From Oscillospiraceae bacterium (GTDB lineage Bacteria > Bacillota > Clostridia > Oscillospirales > Oscillospiraceae): a stretch of DNA of 49,189 bases. Positions within the stretch are counted from its first letter, which is position 1. Every line of letters begins with the position of its first letter. Positions 1-6,538 of this stretch are shown piece by piece. The notes beneath the pieces are model-generated. The model searched no databases and had not been told where the DNA came from. It worked only from the letters and a program-made list of their open reading frames with translations. The stretch covers positions 1 to 49,189 of the forward strand of contig JAAWKB010000006.1 of the NCBI GenBank assembly GCA_022797115.1, read 5' to 3'. Made by a program: the position numbers and the translations under genes.

Positions 1-396
1 CTGGGCGGCGGCCATTCCATCGGCGTACCGCTGGCCGTCGCACCCAAGGTCAGCCTGATTGTCCCCTCCGCCTCCATGACCATCCATCCGGTGCGCATGA
101 ACGGCACAGTCATTGCCGCGCCGCAGACCTTCAACTATTTTGAACGCATCCAGGAGCGTATTGTCAGCTTTGTGGCGAAAAACAGCGGCATCAGCAAGAA
201 AAAATTCCTCAACCTGATGCTGAAAACCGGTGAGATGGCGGCGGACGTGGGCAGCGTGATCTATGGGGAGGAGGCCGTGGAGCTGGGGCTGATCGACCGC
301 ATCGGCGGGCTCAGCGACGCGCTGGACTGCCTGTACGAACAGATCGCCGCCGCGCGCGGGGAGCGCGAGGAGGCTCTGGCGGAGATCCGGTCCTAG
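1..396 (+). CDS. tepA: TepA-like ClpP-family serine protease, 3' part
   Basis: The reading frame is open from base 1, so only the C-terminal part (about 131 residues) is present. The peptide starts with GGGHSIGVPLAVA, continues with IVPSASMTIHPVRMNG and ends with the helix-rich tail FLNLMLKTGEMAADVG...GLIDRIGG. This matches the TepA/YmfB branch of the ClpP/crotonase fold, where a serine nucleophile and a histidine in the MTIHP segment line the active site. Family knowledge: TepA-like proteins are cytosolic or membrane-associated peptidases that do not need a Clp ATPase for assembly; the substrate is unclear. The stop codon TAG is at 394-396 and a hairpin follows directly. The first possible internal ATG at 76 is not the real start because homology extends upstream of it. 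Confidence 0.85.
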   Translation: MGGGHSIGVPLAVAPKVSLIVPSASMTIHPVRMNGTVIAAPQTFNYFERIQERIVSFVAKNSGISKKKFLNLMLKTGEMAADVGSVIYGEEAVELGLIDRIGGLSDALDCLYEQIAAARGEREEALAEIRS

Positions 397-405
397 GCAG
401 AATGC

Positions 406-436
406 AGCGGGGCGGAACAGATTGTTCCGCCCCGCT
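406..436. terminator. Hairpin between convergent genes
   Basis: A 13-bp perfect stem (406-418 with 424-436, AGCGGGGCGGAAC arm) and a 5-nt loop lie between the stop codons of the tepA-like gene and the convergent ZIP transporter. There is no T-tract on either strand, so it may act as a processing or weak bidirectional terminator. Confidence 0.6.
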
Positions 437-448
437 CAGGCTGTCAAA

Positions 449-1231
449 CTATCCCAATGCCACATCCAGCGCCAGCATGACGGTAAAGCCAGCGGCGAAG
501 AAGATCGTACCAATATTCGAGTGGACGCCTGCGGACATTTCCGGGATCAGCTCCTCCACCACGACATAGAGCATCGCACCAGCCGCAAAGCTTAGAAGGT
601 ATGGCAGGGCCGGGAGCACCAGGCCCGCCGCCCAGATGGTCAGCGCCGCCGCCAACGGCTCCACCGCGCCGGACAGGACGCCGTATGCAAAGGCGTCCCG
701 CTTTTTGATACCGGCTGCCTGGAGCGGCATGGAGATGACCGCTCCCTCTGGAAAGTTCTGGAGGGCAATCCCAAGGGACAGCGCCAACGCCCCGGCTGCG
801 GTCATGCCGCTCTCACCGGCCATCCAGCCCGCCAGCACGACGCCGACCGCCATCCCCTCCGGGATGTTGTGGAGCGTCACCGCCAACAACAGCATGGACG
901 CTTTCCTCAGCTGAATGTGGGGCCCCTCCGGCTGGCTGCTGCCCAGATGGAGGTGCGGGACGGTTTTATCCAGAAGCAGCAGGAACAGAACGCCCAGCCA
1001 AAACCCGACGGCGGCAGGCAGCCATGCCCACTGGCCCATATCTGCCGCCTGGTCCATGGCGGGAATCAGCAGGCTCCAGATGGAGGCCGCTGTCATGATC
1101 CCAGCTGCAAATCCTGCCAGGGCCCGCTGTACCATGGAGTGCAGCCCATTTTTCATCAAAAATACGCAGGAGGCCCCCAGGCATGTCCCCCCAAACGGAA
1201 TCCAGATCCCCTGTATCACTTCTGCCGGCAT
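449..1231 (-). CDS. ZIP-family divalent metal transporter
   Basis: A membrane protein of about 260 residues with eight predicted hydrophobic segments. The metal-binding segments of the ZIP family are visible: LHNIPEGMAVGVVLAG in helix 4 (His-Asn-x-Pro-Glu-Gly) and LQNFPEGAVISMPL in helix 5 (here Gln-Asn-x-Pro-Glu-Gly), with the His-rich loop PHLHLGSS between helices 3 and 4. ZIP proteins import Zn2+, Fe2+ or Mn2+ across the cytoplasmic membrane. The frame is open further upstream to 1477, but that segment has no family similarity; the ATG at 1231 has GGAGAGG eight bases upstream and starts MPAEVIQGIW, so it is chosen. A promoter with a dyad operator and a terminator-like hairpin lie in the leader, suggesting metal-dependent control (inference). 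The ion cannot be told from sequence. Confidence 0.88.
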   Translation of the reverse strand: MPAEVIQGIWIPFGGTCLGASCVFLMKNGLHSMVQRALAGFAAGIMTAASIWSLLIPAMDQAADMGQWAWLPAAVGFWLGVLFLLLLDKTVPHLHLGSSQPEGPHIQLRKASMLLLAVTLHNIPEGMAVGVVLAGWMAGESGMTAAGALALSLGIALQNFPEGAVISMPLQAAGIKKRDAFAYGVLSGAVEPLAAALTIWAAGLVLPALPYLLSFAAGAMLYVVVEELIPEMSAGVHSNIGTIFFAAGFTVMLALDVALG

Positions 1232-1330
1232 GGTATCGTCCTCTCCCATCAAACTGCACAGTATATCAGTAGTGTGAGCCAGCACCGGGAGCGGCATACT
1301 GGGAATTTTTTTGATACAGCCGTCATACAG

Positions 1331-1361
1331 ATAAAAAGGAGCCGCTGTCAGAGACAGCGGC
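1331..1361 (-). terminator. Intrinsic terminator in the ZIP leader
   Basis: On the minus strand a 9-bp perfect stem (GCCGCTGTC with GACAGCGGC, 3-nt loop, 1341-1361) is followed by TCCTTTTTAT. It sits downstream of hpf but also downstream of the ZIP promoter at 1398-1426, so it could end hpf transcripts, attenuate ZIP transcription, or both. Confidence 0.75.
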
Positions 1362-1397
1362 CCAGGCGGGTGGGATATTGGAAAGCTTCCATAAAGT

Positions 1398-1426
1398 ATA
1401 ATACAACGGTTGTACTCAATTGTAAA
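1398..1426 (-). promoter_or_regulatory. SigA-type promoter with dyad operator for the ZIP gene
   Basis: Minus-strand -35 TTTACA (1421-1426) and -10 TATTAT (1398-1403) are separated by exactly 17 bp. Most of the spacer is a 13-bp palindrome TACAACGGTTGTA (1402-1414), positioned where a bound repressor would block RNA polymerase. The regulator is not identified; a metal-responsive one is inferred from the gene product. Confidence 0.65.
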
Positions 1427-1473
1427 TAGGAAGTTTTGCCTTATTTTAGGAACCTTTGTCGAAACAGCCCGGC

Positions 1474-2016
1474 TCACGCCCCAATACTGTCAGTCTCCAG
1501 CAGGCCATAGCCTCCGTTCTTGCGGCGATAGACGATGCTGACCACATTTTCCGCGTCACGGAAGACAAAGAAGTCGTGGTCCAGCAGGTTCATCTGCAAA
1601 ATCGCTTCGTCCACGCTCATGGGCTTGACGGCGATCTGCTTGGTGCGGACGAGCTGGAACTCCGTCTCCTCGCTGACGTCGAACTCAGCGGGAACGCTGG
1701 GCGCCAGGGCGTCCTGACGCAGGCGCTTGCTCAGGCGGGTCTTATTCTTTCGGATCTGGCGGTCAATGGTGGAAACAGCCGCGTCAATCGCGCCACGCAT
1801 ATCGCCGTCCCGGGACTCCTCCTGGGCACGGAACAGGGTGCTGCCGCTGACAATGGTAATCTCCACCACGCAGCGGTGGCCTTTTTCCACCGAGAAGGTC
1901 ACAAGTGCGTCGGCGTCCTCTCGGAAGTAGCGGTCCAGCTTGGAGATCTTCTTCTCGGCGTACTCCTTAATGGAGTCGTTCAGGGACACCTTTTTGCAGG
2001 TAAATGTGAACTTCAT
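1474..2016 (-). CDS. hpf: Ribosome hibernation-promoting factor, long form
   Basis: 180 residues. The N-terminal domain (about 1-100, MKFTFTCKKVSLNDSIKEY... with the RYFREDADALVTFSVEKG segment) is the YfiA/HPF RNA-binding fold that occupies the decoding centre. A basic linker leads to the C-terminal dimerisation domain (about 125-180, VRTKQIAVKPMSVDEAILQM...DHDFFVFRDAEN), which marks the long form that pairs 70S ribosomes into 100S dimers in stationary phase. The length equals that of typical Firmicute long HPFs. ATG at 2016 is preceded by AAGGAG. Its own promoter is at 2054-2082. Confidence 0.95.
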   Translation of the reverse strand: MKFTFTCKKVSLNDSIKEYAEKKISKLDRYFREDADALVTFSVEKGHRCVVEITIVSGSTLFRAQEESRDGDMRGAIDAAVSTIDRQIRKNKTRLSKRLRQDALAPSVPAEFDVSEETEFQLVRTKQIAVKPMSVDEAILQMNLLDHDFFVFRDAENVVSIVYRRKNGGYGLLETDSIGA

Positions 2017-2053
2017 AAAATCGCTCCTTTCTTCTCCTTAAAGGGATATGAGC

Positions 2054-2082
2054 ATTATACCAGTTTTTCCCTGGCTTGTACA
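2054..2082 (-). promoter_or_regulatory. SigA-type promoter of hpf
   Basis: Minus-strand -35 TGTACA (2077-2082), 17-bp spacer, perfect -10 TATAAT (2054-2059), about 38 bp upstream of the hpf start codon. Confidence 0.65.
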
Positions 2083-2179
2083 GTCCCATTTTCAGCAATT
2101 TGCCTGAAAAACTGCAAATTTGCTTTTTTGCTGAAAAACAGGAGGTTGGTCTAAAATTTCATCCGGCCCTCTACCGGCT

Positions 2180-3145
2180 TCAGTTGCTGAACGTCTCCGT
2201 AAAAAGATCCGCCATCCCCTGGGCATTGTCTGGATAGACAAACATCCCCACGCACTTGGTAACAGAGGTTGTGACGCCCTTCTCCCAGGTCTCGCAGGAC
2301 TCCGGATAGAACGCGCCGCCCTCTGCCTGGGCAGTTATGCGGTTCTGGAAAATATTCGTTACCGCCAGGACATCATCCAACGTGGCCGTATCGCTGAGCT
2401 TTACCAGACCCACGGCAACATTAGCGGTACTCATCATGGTCTCCTGAACCAGGATTTCCTCCACAGCAGCTATACTGGAGAGGCCGGGGTAGTAGTTATC
2501 CAAAAGCTCCCCCTCTATCACCATCATGGCGTCCAGCCCCTCATAGGAGCCCTGCAGCGTGGTGAAAAATTCCTCCAGGGTGGGCATCTGATTCGCCTCA
2601 CCGGAGCTGGGCAGCGTGGGCTCATCCTCGTCCCACACACATCGGACAATGCACTCGAATCCAAGTTGCTTACCGTTATATGTAACATGGGCGGTGATCG
2701 TTGTCATCCCCGGCGCAACCGCAGTGATCTCCCCGCCAGCCGCATCCACCTTGGCGATTTCCGGATTGGCAGAGGTATACTCACAGGCATCCGGCGCATT
2801 GCCATTCACATCCCAAACCGTCATACGGAAATTGTCCCCCTCATACCGGAGCGTCACATCCGTATGGCTGACATGGAGGGCCTCATCCCCACTGGTATCC
2901 GTTTTGTCTGTATCCTCACTGCCGGAGGGGCTTTCCGGCGGCAGTACCGGTTCCTCCCCTTTGCCCTCTGGTGTGTCTGGTGTGTCTGGTGTGGCGGGAG
3001 GGACCGGCTCATCCCGGTTGTCCTCAACGGGTTGACTGATCTCCTGATCCTCCCCTCCGGCAGGCTGGCTGCCCCCTTCCCCACCGCAGGCCGCCAGACC
3101 CAGCAGCAATACAGCGGACAACAGCAGCAATATCAGCTTTTTCAT
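2180..3145 (-). CDS. Lipoprotein with Big-like Ig domain and DUF4358-like domain
   Basis: 321 residues. A lipoprotein signal peptide with lipobox LAAC (Cys at about 20) is followed by a Pro/Asp/Thr-rich linker (about 21-88). Residues about 90-170 form a bacterial Ig-like (Big_2 type) domain: DVTLRYEGDN...EYTSANPEIAKVD...ITAVAPGMTTITA, ending in the cysteine pair FECIVRCVW. Residues about 185-321 (LEGELLDNYYPGL, EGGAFYPES) resemble the DUF4358 lipoprotein at 5926-6414. ATG 3145 has AGGAGG nine bases upstream. It is the last gene of the minus-strand acylation cluster, about 90 bp after the DHHW gene. An extracytoplasmic role in envelope modification is inferred; the reaction is unknown. Confidence 0.8.
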   Translation of the reverse strand: MKKLILLLLSAVLLLGLAACGGEGGSQPAGGEDQEISQPVEDNRDEPVPPATPDTPDTPEGKGEEPVLPPESPSGSEDTDKTDTSGDEALHVSHTDVTLRYEGDNFRMTVWDVNGNAPDACEYTSANPEIAKVDAAGGEITAVAPGMTTITAHVTYNGKQLGFECIVRCVWDEDEPTLPSSGEANQMPTLEEFFTTLQGSYEGLDAMMVIEGELLDNYYPGLSSIAAVEEILVQETMMSTANVAVGLVKLSDTATLDDVLAVTNIFQNRITAQAEGGAFYPESCETWEKGVTTSVTKCVGMFVYPDNAQGMADLFTETFSN

Positions 3146-3236
3146 ATCCTATATCCTCCTGATTTTCATTTCTTCATTCTCTCAGACCGCTCTGGCGTGC
3201 ATACAAAAAACCACTTCCCCATCCTTTCTGCGCCGC

Positions 3237-4340
3237 TTACTGCGCCAGGAAGATCACGTCCGCGTCCTTGACAAAATTATCCACACTATAGCAGACAAAA
3301 ATCCGGTCGATCCCGTTCTCCTGGGCATACTGGGCCACCGGAGTGCGGTAGTAGCGCAGATCCAGCAGATGAACCTCCTGGAACTGCTGGCTCAAAAAGG
3401 GGGCCAAGCTATCGCTGTAGCTGTCCCGGACCACCAGCAGCTTCTCATCCACAGCCGCCTGGGGATTGCGGATGATATACAAGGGCGCGTTGCCGCCCAT
3501 GAAGGAGGCGTACTGATCCTTTTGTCCCAAAAAGCTGTCCACATACAGCCCGCGGGTCTCCCCTGCCGCCACATCCTCCACAGTAACCCCTTCGCCGGAT
3601 ACATACCGCTCAATGGTATCCGGCTGTAGCCAGTGTACCCCTGAAGATGAGTAGAGCGTCCCTAAAAAGCTCTCGGATACCGTCTCCCCCTCCCCCAGAG
3701 GCAACGGGGTTTCCCCCAGAGCCGACAGGAGGGCGGTATATCCATAGTACGCGCCCAGGCTGGTCCAATGGTGGTCTGTCCGGTAGTAGATGTCCTCGCC
3801 GGCATGTTCCGCCAACACCCCGGACATATCCACCCAGATCAAATCCGGGCACAGCTCCTTCACCTGCTCCAGATAGGCAGCCTGATCAAAGGAATCCGCC
3901 CCATTTGGCAGATGATCCCGCCAAATCTCAGCCGCCGTGGGGATCAATCCCAGGTAAACCGGCAAGTCTGTCTTCTCCCCCAGGCGGCGGAGGTAGTCTG
4001 CGTTCTGCCCGGCCCGCTCGTTTTCCTCCACCTTGGAGATCAGCCGATCCCCACACAGATACACGCCATGAAACAGCCGCTTCCCTAACAGATATTCATA
4101 CCGGGTTTTCAGCCCCATCCAGCTGTCCCGCAGAGGGAACTGATCCGCCAGGTACTTCTCCAGCGCCGCTGTATAGCTGCCATCCGCCAGAGCAGACCAG
4201 GTGAATGCCGGCTTTCCGGACAAGTTCCGGTTCTCCACAGGGGAAAATGCCCGGTCCGGCAGCAGCAGATGCAGGCAGCCAAAGACCGCTAAAAATACGC
4301 AGAAAAGGATTACCGTGATACGCTGGGCTGCTTTTGCCAT
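3237..4340 (-). CDS. DHHW-family protein (AlgX/AlgJ-like acyl transfer partner)
   Basis: 367 residues from ATG 4340 (AGGAGG seven bases upstream; upstream in-frame codons lack a ribosome site). One N-terminal membrane anchor (ITVILFCVFLAVFGCLHLLL, about 7-26) precedes a periplasm-type SGNH-like domain. The family signature is visible in YYRTDHHWTSLGAYYGY (about 185), with a later serine segment VVRDSYSDSLAPFL that corresponds to the catalytic Ser region of AlgX/DltD-like proteins. These proteins accept acyl groups exported by an MBOAT membrane protein and pass them to a surface polymer; here the MBOAT gene lies 137 bp upstream. The polymer target is not visible from sequence. Confidence 0.85.
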   Translation of the reverse strand: MAKAAQRITVILFCVFLAVFGCLHLLLPDRAFSPVENRNLSGKPAFTWSALADGSYTAALEKYLADQFPLRDSWMGLKTRYEYLLGKRLFHGVYLCGDRLISKVEENERAGQNADYLRRLGEKTDLPVYLGLIPTAAEIWRDHLPNGADSFDQAAYLEQVKELCPDLIWVDMSGVLAEHAGEDIYYRTDHHWTSLGAYYGYTALLSALGETPLPLGEGETVSESFLGTLYSSSGVHWLQPDTIERYVSGEGVTVEDVAAGETRGLYVDSFLGQKDQYASFMGGNAPLYIIRNPQAAVDEKLLVVRDSYSDSLAPFLSQQFQEVHLLDLRYYRTPVAQYAQENGIDRIFVCYSVDNFVKDADVIFLAQ

Positions 4341-4477
4341 GAAAAAACCTCCTGATCTTCCGCCTGATTTTTCGGTGATCGCTCTTTTTGTTGTAAGAAA
4401 AAGAATCAAAAAGAACTTGATCTACCTTCCATCGGGTATGAACATTTTCTTTTGCCTCTTTTCTTTATTCACAACTA

Positions 4478-5863
4478 TTAAAATCGAAAATAGAGAAATG
4501 GGTTATAGCTGGCATCCACCAGGGACGCCGTACAGAGCACCAACGCCTCCAGTACCAGCAGCGGGGCCAGCAGGGAGCGGTCACGCTCCTGCAACCGCTC
4601 CCACAACGTTTTCGCCAGGGGCGTAGAGGCCACACACAGAATCACCAGCATGGGCAGATATGTGCGCAGCGTATAGCCGTCTGCGGCGCTGAAAAAAGCC
4701 GCCCCGCCAAAGAGCGCACGCAGATACTCAGCCAGCTGCCCCATATCCTCCACAGCGAAAAGAGCCCAGCCCACCAGCACGATAACCATCGTATAGACAT
4801 GGCGCAGGACCAGCGGCAGACGTTCCAGCCATTTCCCCAGGAAAAGCCGCTCTGCCAGCATCCAAAAGGCATAGTACAGCCCCCACAACAGGAAATTCCA
4901 GCCAGCGCCGTGCCAGATGCCGGTCAGAATCCAAACAACTAAGATATTCCGCACCCACTTTCCCCGGGAAACACGGCTACCCCCCAGCGGGAAGTACACA
5001 TATTCCCGGAACCAGGTGGTCAGCGAGATATGCCACCGCCGCCAGAACTCCACAATTGAACGGGAGAGATAGGGATAACGGAAGTTCTCCAGAAAGTCAA
5101 AGCCGAACATCCGCCCAAGGCCAATCGCCATGTCGCTGTAGCCAGAAAAGTCAAAATAAATCTGGAACGCATAGGCGGCCAGCCCCAGCCACGCGCCAGT
5201 TACCGTCCTGCCCTGCGCCGCCAGGGTGCTGTCCCACAGCTGGCCGATGGCATTTGCCAGCAGGACCTTCTTCGCCAGCCCCACGGTGAAGCGCAGGATG
5301 CCTGCGGTGAATTTCTCCAGGTTCTCATCCCGGCGCACCAGCTGCTCCGCTACAGTCCGGTATTGGATGATGGGGCCTGCGATCAGCTGCGGGAACAGTG
5401 TGACATACGCGCCGAAGGCGACAGCGTCCCGCTGGACCGGCGCGGCCTGCCGGTAGACATCAATGGTGTAGCTCATGGTTTGGAAGGTATAAAAGCTGAT
5501 GCCAATCGGCAGCGGAAGCCCCAGGACAGGGAGATTCATCCTTGTCAAGTGATTCACATTAACAGCAATGAAATCCCAATACTTAAAGAAGATCAGGATG
5601 GCGAGATTGCAAAAAACCGAGGATGCTACCACCCATCGGGCCCGCGGCCGATTATCCCGCCAATGTTCCACCAGCATACCATGGGTGTAGTCCACGACGA
5701 TGGAGAAAATCATGATGAGAACATACACCGGCTCCCCCCAGCCATAGAACAGGAGGCTGACTGCCAGCAGGCACAGGTTGCGCAGCCGCAGGGGCGAGAG
5801 CCGGTAAACTGCCAGCACGGACGGCAGGTAGAAGAACAAAAAAGGCAGGCTGGAAAAAACCAC
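4478..5863 (-). CDS. MBOAT-family O-acyltransferase (AlgI-like)
   Basis: 461 residues, polytopic. The MBOAT hallmark segments are present: EFWRRWHISLTTWFREYVYF and the catalytic histidine in LTGIWHGAGWNFLLWGLYYA. AlgI/DltB-type proteins move an acyl group across the membrane for O-acylation of a wall or surface polysaccharide. The start is a GTG (5861-5863), supported by AGGGGGG seven bases upstream and by the family N-terminus MVFSSLPFLFFYLPSVL. It lies directly downstream of an intrinsic terminator (5881-5920), so its expression depends on read-through or its own promoter. The DHHW partner follows on the same strand. Confidence 0.92.
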   Translation of the reverse strand: MVFSSLPFLFFYLPSVLAVYRLSPLRLRNLCLLAVSLLFYGWGEPVYVLIMIFSIVVDYTHGMLVEHWRDNRPRARWVVASSVFCNLAILIFFKYWDFIAVNVNHLTRMNLPVLGLPLPIGISFYTFQTMSYTIDVYRQAAPVQRDAVAFGAYVTLFPQLIAGPIIQYRTVAEQLVRRDENLEKFTAGILRFTVGLAKKVLLANAIGQLWDSTLAAQGRTVTGAWLGLAAYAFQIYFDFSGYSDMAIGLGRMFGFDFLENFRYPYLSRSIVEFWRRWHISLTTWFREYVYFPLGGSRVSRGKWVRNILVVWILTGIWHGAGWNFLLWGLYYAFWMLAERLFLGKWLERLPLVLRHVYTMVIVLVGWALFAVEDMGQLAEYLRALFGGAAFFSAADGYTLRTYLPMLVILCVASTPLAKTLWERLQERDRSLLAPLLVLEALVLCTASLVDASYNPFLYFRF

Positions 5864-5880
5864 TGGGATACCCCCCTATC

Positions 5881-5920
5881 AAAAAGGGGCACACACGCTC
5901 TGCCGGCATGTATGCCCCTT
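5881..5920 (-). terminator. Intrinsic terminator inside the acylation cluster
   Basis: On the minus strand AAGGGGCATAC pairs with GTGTGCCCCTT (11 bp, one wobble) and is followed by a run of T. It begins six bases after the stop codon of the DUF4358 lipoprotein and ends next to the MBOAT ribosome site, so it sets a lower expression level for the downstream genes (inference). Confidence 0.75.
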
Positions 5921-5925
5921 AACCT

Positions 5926-6414
5926 TTAGGCGAACAGATTGTTGAACGCCTCCATTGCTGCGTCCTGGCTTGCATCTGCGGAGATCAGGGCCACCACCCT
6001 GCCATGGGTGATAACGCTGGCCTTCTGCCACGCCTCAATGGACGCGGGGTAGAACGCCCCGCCGTTCACCTGGCTGTCAATGCGCTCCTGGAAAATCGCG
6101 GCCACTGCTTCGGCGTCGGACTCATTTTTCAGCTCCACCAGGGCAAACTCAAAGGGCACCATGGTGATGGCTGCCACCTTCAGCACGGCCTGGTTTGTCT
6201 CGTAGCCCTCCAGCCCGGGATAGTAGCCGGCGATCATTTCGCCCTCCAAATCCATCATAGCCGGTTCGTTGTCTGCGCCCAGGGTGGACATGAAGTCCTC
6301 ATAGTACTTATTGAGATCCGGGATGCTCTCATTAGACTCCCCTCCCTTGTTGCCGCAGGCGGCCAGGGCCAGCAGGCAGGTGAGCGCCAGCAGGGCTGTC
6401 AAGATTCTTTTCAT
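5926..6414 (-). CDS. DUF4358-type lipoprotein
   Basis: 162 residues. Signal peptide with lipobox LAAC (Cys about 20), then a single domain with LEGEMIAGYYPGLEGY, VPFEFALVELKN, IFQERIDSQVNGGAFYPAS. The same pattern recurs in the C-terminal half of the 2180-3145 lipoprotein, so the two are paralogues flanking the MBOAT/DHHW pair. ATG 6414 is preceded by GGAGG at seven bases. DUF4358 lipoproteins commonly sit beside MBOAT and DHHW genes in Clostridia (recalled from genome context). Function unknown. Confidence 0.8.
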   Translation of the reverse strand: MKRILTALLALTCLLALAACGNKGGESNESIPDLNKYYEDFMSTLGADNEPAMMDLEGEMIAGYYPGLEGYETNQAVLKVAAITMVPFEFALVELKNESDAEAVAAIFQERIDSQVNGGAFYPASIEAWQKASVITHGRVVALISADASQDAAMEAFNNLFA

Positions 6415-6538
6415 TTGTTACCTCCAGAATAGTATGTTGTACCGTCCAACTGCGGGCGGCATCACTATAGACGGATGGTAAAGAAGATTGTTCCCTAAAA
6501 TCAGAAAAAAATTTCTTGCGATGCCGTCAGCCGCTCTC

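Noticed and set aside
1232-1477. N-terminal extension of the ZIP protein by 82 residues.
   Set aside because: The segment contains the promoter and terminator of the gene and has no ZIP similarity; ATG 1231 has a good ribosome site.
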